This document shows positions 7,975-13,471 of a DNA stretch of 34,606 bases, in pieces (the first letter of the stretch is position 1; each line of letters starts with the position of its first letter). Source of the stretch: Candidatus Parcubacteria bacterium (GTDB lineage: Bacteria; Patescibacteriota; Minisyncoccia; Minisyncoccales; JAGLPU01); NCBI GenBank assembly GCA_023137175.1, contig JAGLPU010000020.1, positions 1 through 34,606 of the forward strand, in the 5' to 3' direction. Under the pieces are notes generated by a model. That model was not told the DNA's origin. It saw only the letters and a program-made list of their open reading frames with translations, and did not search any database. Made by a program: the position numbers and the translations under genes.

Positions 7975-8322
7975 ATGGAACGAAAAACACACACAATTGA
8001 CGCTTCAGGCAAGATTTTAGGCAGGCTGGCAGTAGACGCCACAAACATACTGCGGGGAAAGAACAGACCCGACTATGTTCCTAATCAGGATATTGGCGAT
8101 TTTGTTATTATAAAGAATGTTTCCCAAATGAAATTCAGCGGGAAGAAAGCTGAACAAAAGATCTACTATCATCACTCAGGATATCTTGGCGGAATGAAAA
8201 AGACTCCGTTAGAAAGACTTTTCAAAAAAAATCCAAAGGAAGTTTTAAAAAAAGCTGTTTACGGGATGTTACAGAAAAACAAACTGCGCGATGAACAAAT
8301 AAAACGTTTAAAATTTGAATAA
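7975..8322 (+). CDS. rplM: 50S ribosomal protein L13 (uL13)
   Basis: This 115-aa protein is an early 23S-binding assembly factor. Family motifs are DASGKILGRLAVDATNILRGK, YHHSGYLGG and the KKAVYGMLQKNKL segment. It is shorter than E. coli L13 (142 aa) at the C-terminus, ending soon after the MLQKNKLRDEQIKRLK helix. The stop overlaps the next ATG (TAATG), coupling it to rpsI. Confidence 0.96.
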   Translation: MERKTHTIDASGKILGRLAVDATNILRGKNRPDYVPNQDIGDFVIIKNVSQMKFSGKKAEQKIYYHHSGYLGGMKKTPLERLFKKNPKEVLKKAVYGMLQKNKLRDEQIKRLKFE

Positions 8323-8852
8323 TGGAAAACAAAAAAACCACAACTAAAACAAAAAAGGCAACACCTAAGAAAGAAGTTGAAGAAACAATAGTTGAAGCTG
8401 TTGAGAAGGAAGAAGAAAATATTGAAGAAGAAAGCACGGAATTGGGACTGTCTGATAAGTCAAAAAAGTATATTGAAGCAATCGGCAGGAGAAAAACAGC
8501 AACGGCCAGAGTAAGAATTTGGACCAAAGGGGACAAGGAAATATTGATCAATGACAAACCCTATAAATCATACTTTAGCGTTCCTGAACTGCAGCAGACT
8601 ATCACGGCTTCTTTGGAAAAGATGAAGTGTGTAGATAAATTTAGAGTTTCAATCAAGGTAAAAGGAGGAGGAATCTTTTCTCAAGCAGAAGCGGTCAGAC
8701 ACGCTATTGCCAGAGCTTTAGTTAAGTTCAATCCGGAGTTTCGTAAAAGGCTTAAAAAGGCCGGGCATTTGACCAGAGACCCTCGGATGAGGGAAAGGAA
8801 GAAATTCGGCCTCAAAAGAGCTCGTAGAGCCCCACAATGGAAGAAGAGATAG
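8322..8852 (+). CDS. rpsI: 30S ribosomal protein S9 (uS9) with N-terminal extension
   Basis: The S9 domain starts near residue 48 (YIEAIGRRKTATARVRIW) and continues through GGGIFSQAEAVRHAIARAL to the basic C-terminal tail RAPQWKKR that reaches the P site. About 45 additional residues at the N-terminus are first Lys/Thr-rich, then strongly acidic (EEEENIEEE), making the protein 176 aa against about 130 usual. It is the last gene of the operon and is followed by a terminator. Confidence 0.96.
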   Translation: MENKKTTTKTKKATPKKEVEETIVEAVEKEEENIEEESTELGLSDKSKKYIEAIGRRKTATARVRIWTKGDKEILINDKPYKSYFSVPELQQTITASLEKMKCVDKFRVSIKVKGGGIFSQAEAVRHAIARALVKFNPEFRKRLKKAGHLTRDPRMRERKKFGLKRARRAPQWKKR

Positions 8853-8858
8853 AGAAAG

Positions 8859-8885
8859 AGCAGCCGCTAGGCTGCTTTTTGTTTT
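8859..8885 (+). terminator. Terminator of the ribosomal operon
   Basis: AGCAGCC (8859-8865), loop GCTA, GGCTGCT (8870-8876), followed by TTTTTGTTTT. A related second hairpin 22 nt downstream could back it up on this strand. Confidence 0.85.
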
Positions 8886-9403
8886 ATAAAAAAAGAACAG
8901 CCTTGTGGCTGCTTTTCTAGATGTTCAATTACTTCAGAGGTTCTTCTTTTATCAAGATGGTAGAAATTTATACCACCTTCCGAATATATTATATCTTTGA
9001 CTTTTTTCCTGTATGTTCTGACAGCTGCAATGCTGGAATAATTTCCAACTTCTTTGATCGCCTCCAAAAGATCATTTCTTGTTCTCATCGTGTCTGCTGA
9101 CATAACGATATCGTCCCACAAAATCATTTTTTCAAAAAAGCTGACATCTTTTTTCCGTGGGTTTCTAGTTATAATGTCTATAAAAGACCCTGTTATGTAT
9201 AGCTTTTGTTTTATTTTTCCGGTCTTTTCTAACATCAACAATTTTTTTATCAGCAAGAATTTGTTCGTTCCCAGTAACTCTCTCTTCAGATTTATAACTG
9301 TACATGCAGCTAAATCATTTGGCGCATTCAATATCTTTGCAACGACATCTTCTAAATTTTCCATATCTTCAATCTCTTCCAATTTCTCCATAATATTTTC
9401 CAC
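8867..9403 (-). CDS. Hypothetical protein, terminator inside its 3' end
   Basis: I do not recognise this 178-aa soluble protein. It is acidic and helical at the N-terminus (EKLEEIEDMENLEDV), with a basic middle and a helix-rich C-terminal half (RTRNDLLEAIKEVGNYSSIAAVRTYRKKVKDII). I choose the GTG at 9403 because an SD (AAAGGTGAT, core at 9409-9412) precedes it by 5 nt; an ATG four codons further in is not placed as well. It has its own promoter at 9448-9475. Its 3' end overlaps both the hairpin of its own terminator (8888-8911) and the terminator of the opposing ribosomal operon, and the stop lies past the T-tract. The final residues (QGCSFFIKQKAA) are encoded by those structures. Confidence 0.65.
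   Translation of the reverse strand: MENIMEKLEEIEDMENLEDVVAKILNAPNDLAACTVINLKRELLGTNKFLLIKKLLMLEKTGKIKQKLYITGSFIDIITRNPRKKDVSFFEKMILWDDIVMSADTMRTRNDLLEAIKEVGNYSSIAAVRTYRKKVKDIIYSEGGINFYHLDKRRTSEVIEHLEKQPQGCSFFIKQKAA
8888..8911 (-). terminator. Minus-strand terminator inside the 8867-9403 gene
   Basis: Read on the minus strand, CAGCC (8911-8907), a 4-nt loop and GGCTG (8902-8898) are followed by TTCTTTTTTT. The stop codon of the gene is about 20 nt further on, at 8867-8869. The stem is only 5 bp, so strength is uncertain. Confidence 0.55.
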
Positions 9404-9418
9404 AGTATCACCTTTTTC

Positions 9419-9442
9419 TTATTTTAATGAACTAATCATCAT
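9419..9442 (-). other. Possible 7-codon leader ORF
   Basis: ATG ATG ATT AGT TCA TTA AAA TAA. The first ATG is 5 nt after the -10 box, next to the predicted transcription start. It ends before the SD of the main gene. No direct evidence of translation. Confidence 0.25.
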
Positions 9443-9447
9443 CTCTT

Positions 9448-9475
9448 CTTATAACACACCCAGATAGTTTGTCAA
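9448..9475 (-). promoter_or_regulatory. Promoter of the 9403 minus-strand gene
   Basis: On the minus strand TTGACA (9475-9470) is followed after 16 nt by an extended -10 TGT-TATAAG (TATAAG at 9453-9448). It begins only 5 nt after the stop of the upstream PEGA gene. Confidence 0.65.
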
Positions 9476-9480
9476 GGAAA

Positions 9481-10860
9481 TTACTCTATAATTTCTTCTG
9501 ACTGATAAAGAATGCCTTTACTGAGAATATACAATTTTTTGTCATTGGAATTAAAAAGGAATTTCAATTCTTGAAATTTAGCCAAGTCATAGATATTTAT
9601 CTTGTCCCTGTCATCAATCTCAGTCACTTTTATATTATCTCCATTATTAAATATTAGATAATGGGAATTAAGCCAGAAAACCTGGCCAATCTTTTCGGAA
9701 AAACGGGTTAGAAATAGGGATGTTCCTTTTTGTCTAACCGGCTGTTCTTGAATATCCTCCAAGAAAAAAACCCAAAGTTCATGATTTTTTGCATAAACGA
9801 TCTTTTTATTGTCAGGAGACAGCTTTAGAAAGTTTACTGATTTTGCCAGTTCAACAAAAGATTTCGAAAAAAAATCAAAATAATAAGTAGTTTCTCCTTC
9901 TTCTAAGAAAATATTATTGTTCAAAATTTCCAAGCTGCGCCCAGTCTCTGTTTCTAAAATAAAAGGAATGCTTGATAATTTCTTTTGAGTATTTAAAGTC
10001 AAATCGCTGCTAAATAAATGTCCTGTTTGGTCAAAATAATAAATATTTTTGCCTGAAGTTTGATAAATTAATATTTCTTCCGACAACAATGATGTTTGCC
10101 GAGTGGTTAAATCAGCTTGACATAATTTTTCTTTTTCAAGAAAAAACACTTTCAAGGAATTCTGCGGATTAAAAGATACTGCTTCTGCTGTCGGCGGCAA
10201 AAAATCAAGAGAAATTAAGCTAGTGGTTGGCCTGTTCAGGTCTATAATAAAATGTTTTATCTGTTCTTTCAGACCCAGTTTAAGCAAAATTCTCTTAGAA
10301 TCAGGGGACAGCTCTAAATCAAGCAGTTCTGATTCATATCTTGAAATTTCTTCTTCTTTCACTAAATGGCTTTTGACTTCCTTGCCCAGATCAAAAAGCT
10401 TCAGGCTCCAGCCCTGCTCACCGTTTTCTTTTGAGACTATTTTTTTATTATTTGGCAGCAGCCAAATATCTTCAGCGCCCTGGAATAAAACATTAAACTC
10501 CGGATTTTCAGGAATCAGAGTAATATTTTTAGCTTCAATCACTTGTTGTTTTTCTATGGTCAAATTCTTTTCCCAATTAAAGTAACCGTCCTTTTTAACT
10601 TCTAGCCTATATTCCCGAGGCAAAAGGTTTTGGATTAGTACTGAATTTAAAAGAAAATTAGTCTTTTTAACCATTTTTTGGTCTACGCAAACTTTAACAG
10701 AAGAAGGAGATATGTTCAGAAAAAGCCCTCCTACTTGAACAATCTTTTTATTCTCAAAGTCGTAACGATATCCTTGAGAATAAAAAACCGCTAGGGGAGC
10801 CGCCAGAAGAAATAATAGAATCAAAGCGGAAAATAGAATAATTTTAGTTTTTCTATTCAT
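9481..10860 (-). CDS. PEGA-domain membrane protein with predicted beta-propeller
   Basis: A 459-aa protein with one N-terminal membrane anchor (about residues 7-28, IILFSALILLFLLAAPLAVF). It is followed by a PEGA-like segment (about 45-115) containing SSVKVCVD, LLPREYRLEVKKDGYFNWEKNLTI and ITLIP. The rest shows repeated blades of the WD40-like/TolB type: ELSPDSKRILLKL near 210 and KLSPDNKKIVYAKNHELWVF near 350-370. The anchor places it on the outside of the membrane. PEGA domains are common in surface proteins, and the role here is unknown. No SD precedes the ATG; a TATAAT exactly 6 nt upstream suggests leaderless translation. Confidence 0.75.
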   Translation of the reverse strand: MNRKTKIILFSALILLFLLAAPLAVFYSQGYRYDFENKKIVQVGGLFLNISPSSVKVCVDQKMVKKTNFLLNSVLIQNLLPREYRLEVKKDGYFNWEKNLTIEKQQVIEAKNITLIPENPEFNVLFQGAEDIWLLPNNKKIVSKENGEQGWSLKLFDLGKEVKSHLVKEEEISRYESELLDLELSPDSKRILLKLGLKEQIKHFIIDLNRPTTSLISLDFLPPTAEAVSFNPQNSLKVFFLEKEKLCQADLTTRQTSLLSEEILIYQTSGKNIYYFDQTGHLFSSDLTLNTQKKLSSIPFILETETGRSLEILNNNIFLEEGETTYYFDFFSKSFVELAKSVNFLKLSPDNKKIVYAKNHELWVFFLEDIQEQPVRQKGTSLFLTRFSEKIGQVFWLNSHYLIFNNGDNIKVTEIDDRDKINIYDLAKFQELKFLFNSNDKKLYILSKGILYQSEEIIE

Positions 10861-10866
10861 TACCTT

Positions 10867-10894
10867 ATTATACTTATTACCGAACTTAAATCAA
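10867..10894 (-). promoter_or_regulatory. Promoter of the PEGA gene (leaderless)
   Basis: On the minus strand TTGATT (10894-10889), a 16-nt spacer, then a perfect TATAAT (10872-10867). Six nt separate it from the ATG at 10860, so the usual +1 falls on the A of the start codon. Confidence 0.65.
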
Positions 10895-10903
10895 TTCAAA
10901 AGC

Positions 10904-10932
10904 TTGACTGACCAGCGGATTTCTGTTCTAAT
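10904..10932 (+). promoter_or_regulatory. Promoter of the NAPRTase-like gene
   Basis: TTGACT (10904-10909), 17-nt spacer, extended -10 TGT-TCTAAT (10924-10932). It shares the block TTTCTGTTCTAA with the related promoters at 14686 and 15225. Confidence 0.65.
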
Positions 10933-10943
10933 TAAAAAATCAA

Positions 10944-10985
10944 ATGTTCATTGATAATAAAATACGAGGTGGAAAACATGAGTGA
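10944..10985 (+). other. Possible 13-codon leader ORF overlapping the main start
   Basis: An ATG about 5 nt after the predicted transcription start opens a 13-codon frame. It reads through the SD, and its TGA (10983-10985) lies just inside the main gene (start 10978), in another frame. It may be fortuitous. Confidence 0.2.
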
Positions 10986-11934
10986 AGAAAAAAGCACTAG
11001 GCTGCAGAAGGGATATTGGTTTGACAATCCCTTTAAAATTGGACAAAAAAGAGCTGAAATATTCTCTGATTTGTATATAAACCGCACAAGGCTGACTTTG
11101 GAAAAAGACAATTTTCATCCTGAGGTTATTGTGGAATTCTATCTCAATCAGCCAAATGCTACTTATAGGATAGATGAAGCACTGGCTCTTCTCAGAATTG
11201 GAACTGGTTTTTTTAAAGAAGATAAATTTGTTGATAGCTGGGGAAAGCTTATTGTTAAAGCTCTCTATAACGGAGAAAAAGCAAAAATTGGAGAACCAGT
11301 GATAATTGTTGAAGGAGATTATCAACACTTTTGCCATTTAGTGCCGATCGCTCAAAAAATTTTAGCGGGACGCTTTGAAATAACCGAAGCCATAACCAGA
11401 GATGGCATACAACTCCCCATATATTATTGCCGTGACGATTTGAACAAAAAGTCACTGGAAGAAACAATAAGATGGGGAATAGTGCCTGAAGACCTTATTA
11501 CTGTTTATGGAAGCGCGGCAATAGCGGCAAGCAAGTTTATTACATCGTCTAGTGTCAGCATAATCCCTGTTGTTTCTTTAGACAAAAACTGCATTAACGC
11601 CGCTTATAAGATCACTCGAATGACGGCGCAACAGCAATGGGGAGTCTGTTTCAAGAAAATGGATGAAATAGAAATTTCCGACCTGAATTTAATTAAAAAA
11701 TTCAGGAAAAAATTGGACAAAAGTAGTTTTGGTTGGGTTAAAATAATGCTTTTGACAGGACTGTCGGGATTAAAAAATCCAAATGTTCTTAAAGCAATAA
11801 AAGCAAAACAATTCCCAATTGATGTCGTCGGTTTAACCGATTATTCTGCATCCTACGAATATAACTCAAGGATAGTCCCTATAAATGGAAAACCTAAATA
11901 TATAGAAAACCCACGGTTAAAGATCGTTAAATAA
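10978..11934 (+). CDS. Nicotinate phosphoribosyltransferase-like protein, active site degenerate
   Basis: This 318-aa protein resembles the NAPRTase family, which joins nicotinate to PRPP in NAD salvage. Matching parts are SDLYINRT (30-37) at the N-terminus, GEPVIIVEGDYQHF (about 104-117) with the following helix, and the C-terminal DVVGLTDYSASYEYNSRIVPINGKPKY, which corresponds to the family's GVG...D-x-V-x-x-N-G-K-P element. The middle is divergent. From memory, I cannot find the FG-R-R-x-H-P stretch, the G-T-M-P-H segment or the R-L-D motif, so catalysis is doubtful. The ATG at 10978 is chosen because GAGGTGG (10966-10972) is well placed. It is a monocistronic cassette with its own promoter and terminator. 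Confidence 0.6.
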   Translation: MSEEKSTRLQKGYWFDNPFKIGQKRAEIFSDLYINRTRLTLEKDNFHPEVIVEFYLNQPNATYRIDEALALLRIGTGFFKEDKFVDSWGKLIVKALYNGEKAKIGEPVIIVEGDYQHFCHLVPIAQKILAGRFEITEAITRDGIQLPIYYCRDDLNKKSLEETIRWGIVPEDLITVYGSAAIAASKFITSSSVSIIPVVSLDKNCINAAYKITRMTAQQQWGVCFKKMDEIEISDLNLIKKFRKKLDKSSFGWVKIMLLTGLSGLKNPNVLKAIKAKQFPIDVVGLTDYSASYEYNSRIVPINGKPKYIENPRLKIVK

Positions 11935-11940
11935 AACACA

Positions 11941-11966
11941 CCAAGGCAATTGCCTTGGCTTTTTTT
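11941..11966 (+). terminator. Terminator fused to the next promoter
   Basis: The perfect palindrome CCAAGGCA/TGCCTTGG (11941-11958) is followed by C and seven T. The last two T are the TT of the TTGACA of the next cassette. Confidence 0.85.
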
Positions 11967-11993
11967 GACAAATCAGGAAAAATATGTTTTAAT
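11965..11993 (+). promoter_or_regulatory. Promoter of the 12068 gene
   Basis: A perfect TTGACA (11965-11970), 17-nt spacer, extended -10 TGT-TTTAAT (11985-11993). The predicted start is at about 12000, giving a leader of about 68 nt. Confidence 0.75.
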
Positions 11994-12000
11994 TAGCGTA

Positions 12001-12039
12001 ATGAATAGAGATAAGCTGGAAACTTCAGCTTATCAGTGA
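12001..12039 (+). other. Possible 12-codon leader ORF (MNRDKLETSAYQ)
   Basis: Its ATG is at or 1 nt after the predicted transcription start. It covers the leader hairpin and stops before the SD of the main gene. It is preserved without change in the second copy of the module, but so is everything around it, so this is weak support for translation. Confidence 0.3.
12010..12034 (+). promoter_or_regulatory. Leader hairpin, copy 1
   Basis: GATAAGCTG (12010-12018) pairs with CAGCTTATC (12026-12034), and two more pairs can form inside the loop. An alternative pairing, CTTCA with the TGAAG downstream, would use part of the same sequence, so two exclusive folds are possible. The SD lies about 23 nt after the hairpin. 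Confidence 0.55.
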
Positions 12040-12067
12040 AGCTCATTAAAAATCAAAGGTGATGAAG

Positions 12068-12676
12068 ATGAAAACAGATACTATTGCAAGAATGGAAAAA
12101 GCGATTGCAACAAGAGAGCAAAAAGAGAAAGAATTAAAAGAGAATATAGTAGAACCAGATCAAAAAGCAAAAAAAATGCTACCGTATTTCCAAAAAGAAT
12201 ATGATTGTATAAAGAAGTGCCGAGAGAAAGAGTTTCTGTCAGGTTTAGATACAGAAGTCTCTAGGTATTATAAAAATATAAATAGCGTGGTTCTTAAGAC
12301 AAAATACTGTTCTCTGCTCATAAAAATATTGTATGATGTGGGAGCAACGGCAGTGATAAACGGCGTATGCCGTCAAACAGAAGACTTGGCAAAGTCTTTC
12401 AGAAACCAAGAGGCTTTCTTAGAAATAGTATATGCACACGGGTTTTTATTAATGGAATATAATCCGCCAGCAGCCAAAGATGTTTTTCTAAGAATGAGCG
12501 AAGTAGTCGGGGACATCAAGAAGGCTACTCCAAAAACCTTTCAGCTTATAGGGGATATTTCAAAAAATTTGGCAAAGATATTCTCTAAGGAGGGATCTGA
12601 TCAAGCCAGAATGTACCTTAGGATAGCAGAGATATACCACAAGGAAGCCAAAATCCTAAGAACCCAGAAAAAGTAG
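12068..12676 (+). CDS. Hypothetical helical protein
   Basis: I do not recognise this 202-aa protein. It appears almost wholly alpha-helical: a charged N-terminal coil (about residues 1-60, rich in Lys and Glu) and a C-terminal part of helix pairs that could be TPR-like (LLIKILYDVGATAVINGVC, AFLEIVYAHGFLLMEYNPPAAKDVF, ARMYLRIAEIYHKEAKIL). No signal peptide or membrane segment is visible. The start is set at the ATG at 12068, because AAAGGTGA (12055-12062) is an SD; an upstream GTG at 12059 lies within that SD. It is a single-gene cassette between two terminators, sharing its whole leader with the next gene. Confidence 0.7.
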   Translation: MKTDTIARMEKAIATREQKEKELKENIVEPDQKAKKMLPYFQKEYDCIKKCREKEFLSGLDTEVSRYYKNINSVVLKTKYCSLLIKILYDVGATAVINGVCRQTEDLAKSFRNQEAFLEIVYAHGFLLMEYNPPAAKDVFLRMSEVVGDIKKATPKTFQLIGDISKNLAKIFSKEGSDQARMYLRIAEIYHKEAKILRTQKK

Positions 12677-12706
12677 CTTGTCATAAAGATAAAAGCATTT
12701 AGCTTG

Positions 12707-12733
12707 CGTCAAGAATTCTTGGCGTTTTTTTTT
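12707..12733 (+). terminator. Terminator fused to the next promoter
   Basis: CGTCAAGA pairs with TCTTGGCG (12707-12724, one G-U pair), then nine T that merge with TTGACA at 12732. The preceding block AAAAGCATTTAGCTTGCG recurs with one change before the terminator at 13420. Confidence 0.85.
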
Positions 12734-12760
12734 GACAAATCAGGAAAAATATGTTTTAAT
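12732..12760 (+). promoter_or_regulatory. Promoter of the 12835 gene
   Basis: TTGACA (12732-12737), 17 nt, extended -10 TGT-TTTAAT (12752-12760), identical to copy 1. Predicted start about 12767. Confidence 0.75.
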
Positions 12761-12767
12761 TAGCGTA

Positions 12768-12806
12768 ATGAATAGAGATAAGCTGGAAACTTCAGCTTAT
12801 CAGTGA
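12768..12806 (+). other. Possible 12-codon leader ORF, copy 2
   Basis: Identical to the frame at 12001-12039, with its ATG within 1 nt of the predicted transcription start. Confidence 0.3.
12777..12801 (+). promoter_or_regulatory. Leader hairpin, copy 2
   Basis: GATAAGCTG pairs with CAGCTTATC exactly as in copy 1. The one base that differs between the module copies lies between this hairpin and the SD. Confidence 0.55.
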
Positions 12807-12834
12807 AGCTCATTTAAAATCAAAGGTGATGAAG

Positions 12835-13401
12835 ATGCAAGAAAAAATCAAAACGACAGTTGGAGTAGCAGTAGGAATTTTTAACAATAACGGAGAGTTA
12901 TTGTTAAAAAGAAGAAAACAAATCCCGTCAATTACCAAAGAAAGTTACTACGGATGTTGGGAGCTTCCACTGATAGCTGTCCCAGAAACAAAGGAAAAGA
13001 AAATACCGTACAACTACTTGGGCTTAGTAGTGAAGAGAGAAATTAAAAAAAGATGGGGAATTGATATCTTTCTAGATCCAATACCGGCCCTTTATCCGAC
13101 AATGTTCAAAACTCCGGCCGGAGACTATGATCTGGCGATGATCACTGTTGTCGAAGCAATGATAATGGAGCTGCCAGAATCCATTGAAATAAAATGGGTT
13201 TCTCCCTCTGATCTCAATCTGTTGGCAGTGAAATTTGTTCCCGCAAAAATGGATAAAGGTAAGATCATAAAAAACGGAGAAGGGCTGTTGAGCGGAAAGA
13301 AAAGGCAGTTTCATATGGCTTTGAAAGCGATCAAGGTCGGATCCCCTTTCCCAGAATACAGGAGAACAGCCAACGAATTTCTCATAAGAGAACAAATATA
13401 A
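12835..13401 (+). CDS. Nudix-fold protein with degenerate Nudix box
   Basis: This 188-aa protein starts like a Nudix hydrolase: TVGVAVGIFNNNGELLLKRRKQ, then YYGCWELPLIAV in the place of the usual G-x-W-x-x-P-G-G. The Nudix box should read R-E-x-x-E-E-x-G but is REIKKRWGI (about residues 69-77), so the metal-binding glutamates are replaced by basic residues. The later strand (DYDLAMITVVEAMI) fits the fold. Hydrolysis is therefore unlikely; ligand binding or regulation is more plausible. The C-terminal 60 residues do not show a recognisable DNA-binding domain. The ATG at 12835 is placed by the SD AAAGGTGA; the GTG at 12826 lies in that SD. It is a single-gene cassette. Confidence 0.65.
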   Translation: MQEKIKTTVGVAVGIFNNNGELLLKRRKQIPSITKESYYGCWELPLIAVPETKEKKIPYNYLGLVVKREIKKRWGIDIFLDPIPALYPTMFKTPAGDYDLAMITVVEAMIMELPESIEIKWVSPSDLNLLAVKFVPAKMDKGKIIKNGEGLLSGKKRQFHMALKAIKVGSPFPEYRRTANEFLIREQI

Positions 13402-13419
13402 TAAAAAGCAATTAGCTTG

Positions 13420-13448
13420 CGCTAGGAATTTATTCTTGGCGTTTTTTA
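13420..13448 (+). terminator. Terminator of the 12835 gene
   Basis: CGCTAGGAA (13420-13428) pairs with TTCTTGGCG (13433-13441), with two G-U pairs, then TTTTTT. The sequence before it is nearly identical to that before the 12707 terminator. Confidence 0.8.
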
Positions 13449-13465
13449 TTTAAATAATGTAATAT
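13436..13465 (+). promoter_or_regulatory. Possible promoter of the MFS gene
   Basis: TTGGCG (13436-13441, inside the terminator stem), 18 nt, TAATAT (13460-13465) exactly 6 nt before the ATG, which would make the mRNA leaderless. An overlapping TATAAT at 13465-13470 is too close to the start codon unless an internal start is used. Confidence 0.35.
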
Positions 13466-13471
13466 ATAATT

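Larger units (their letters stand above)
11965..12070 (+). repeat. Duplicated promoter/leader/SD module, copy 1
   Basis: From TTGACA through the start ATG these 106 nt are identical to 12732-12837 apart from one base (CATTAAAAATC here, CATTTAAAATC there). The copies are 767 nt apart in the same orientation. The module contains the promoter, a 12-codon ORF, a long hairpin and the SD. The proteins downstream are unrelated. Confidence 0.95.
12732..12837 (+). repeat. Duplicated promoter/leader/SD module, copy 2
   Basis: This is the second copy of the 106-nt module at 11965-12070, with a single base difference just upstream of the SD. It ends with the start codon of a Nudix-like gene. Confidence 0.95.

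Noticed and set aside
10951-10977. TTG start for the NAPRTase-like gene
   Set aside because: The SD GAGGTGG lies between this TTG and the ATG at 10978 and fits only the latter.
12059-12067. GTG starts at 12059 and 12826
   Set aside because: These GTG codons are part of the SD word AGGTGA; the ATG codons at 12068 and 12835 are at the correct distance.
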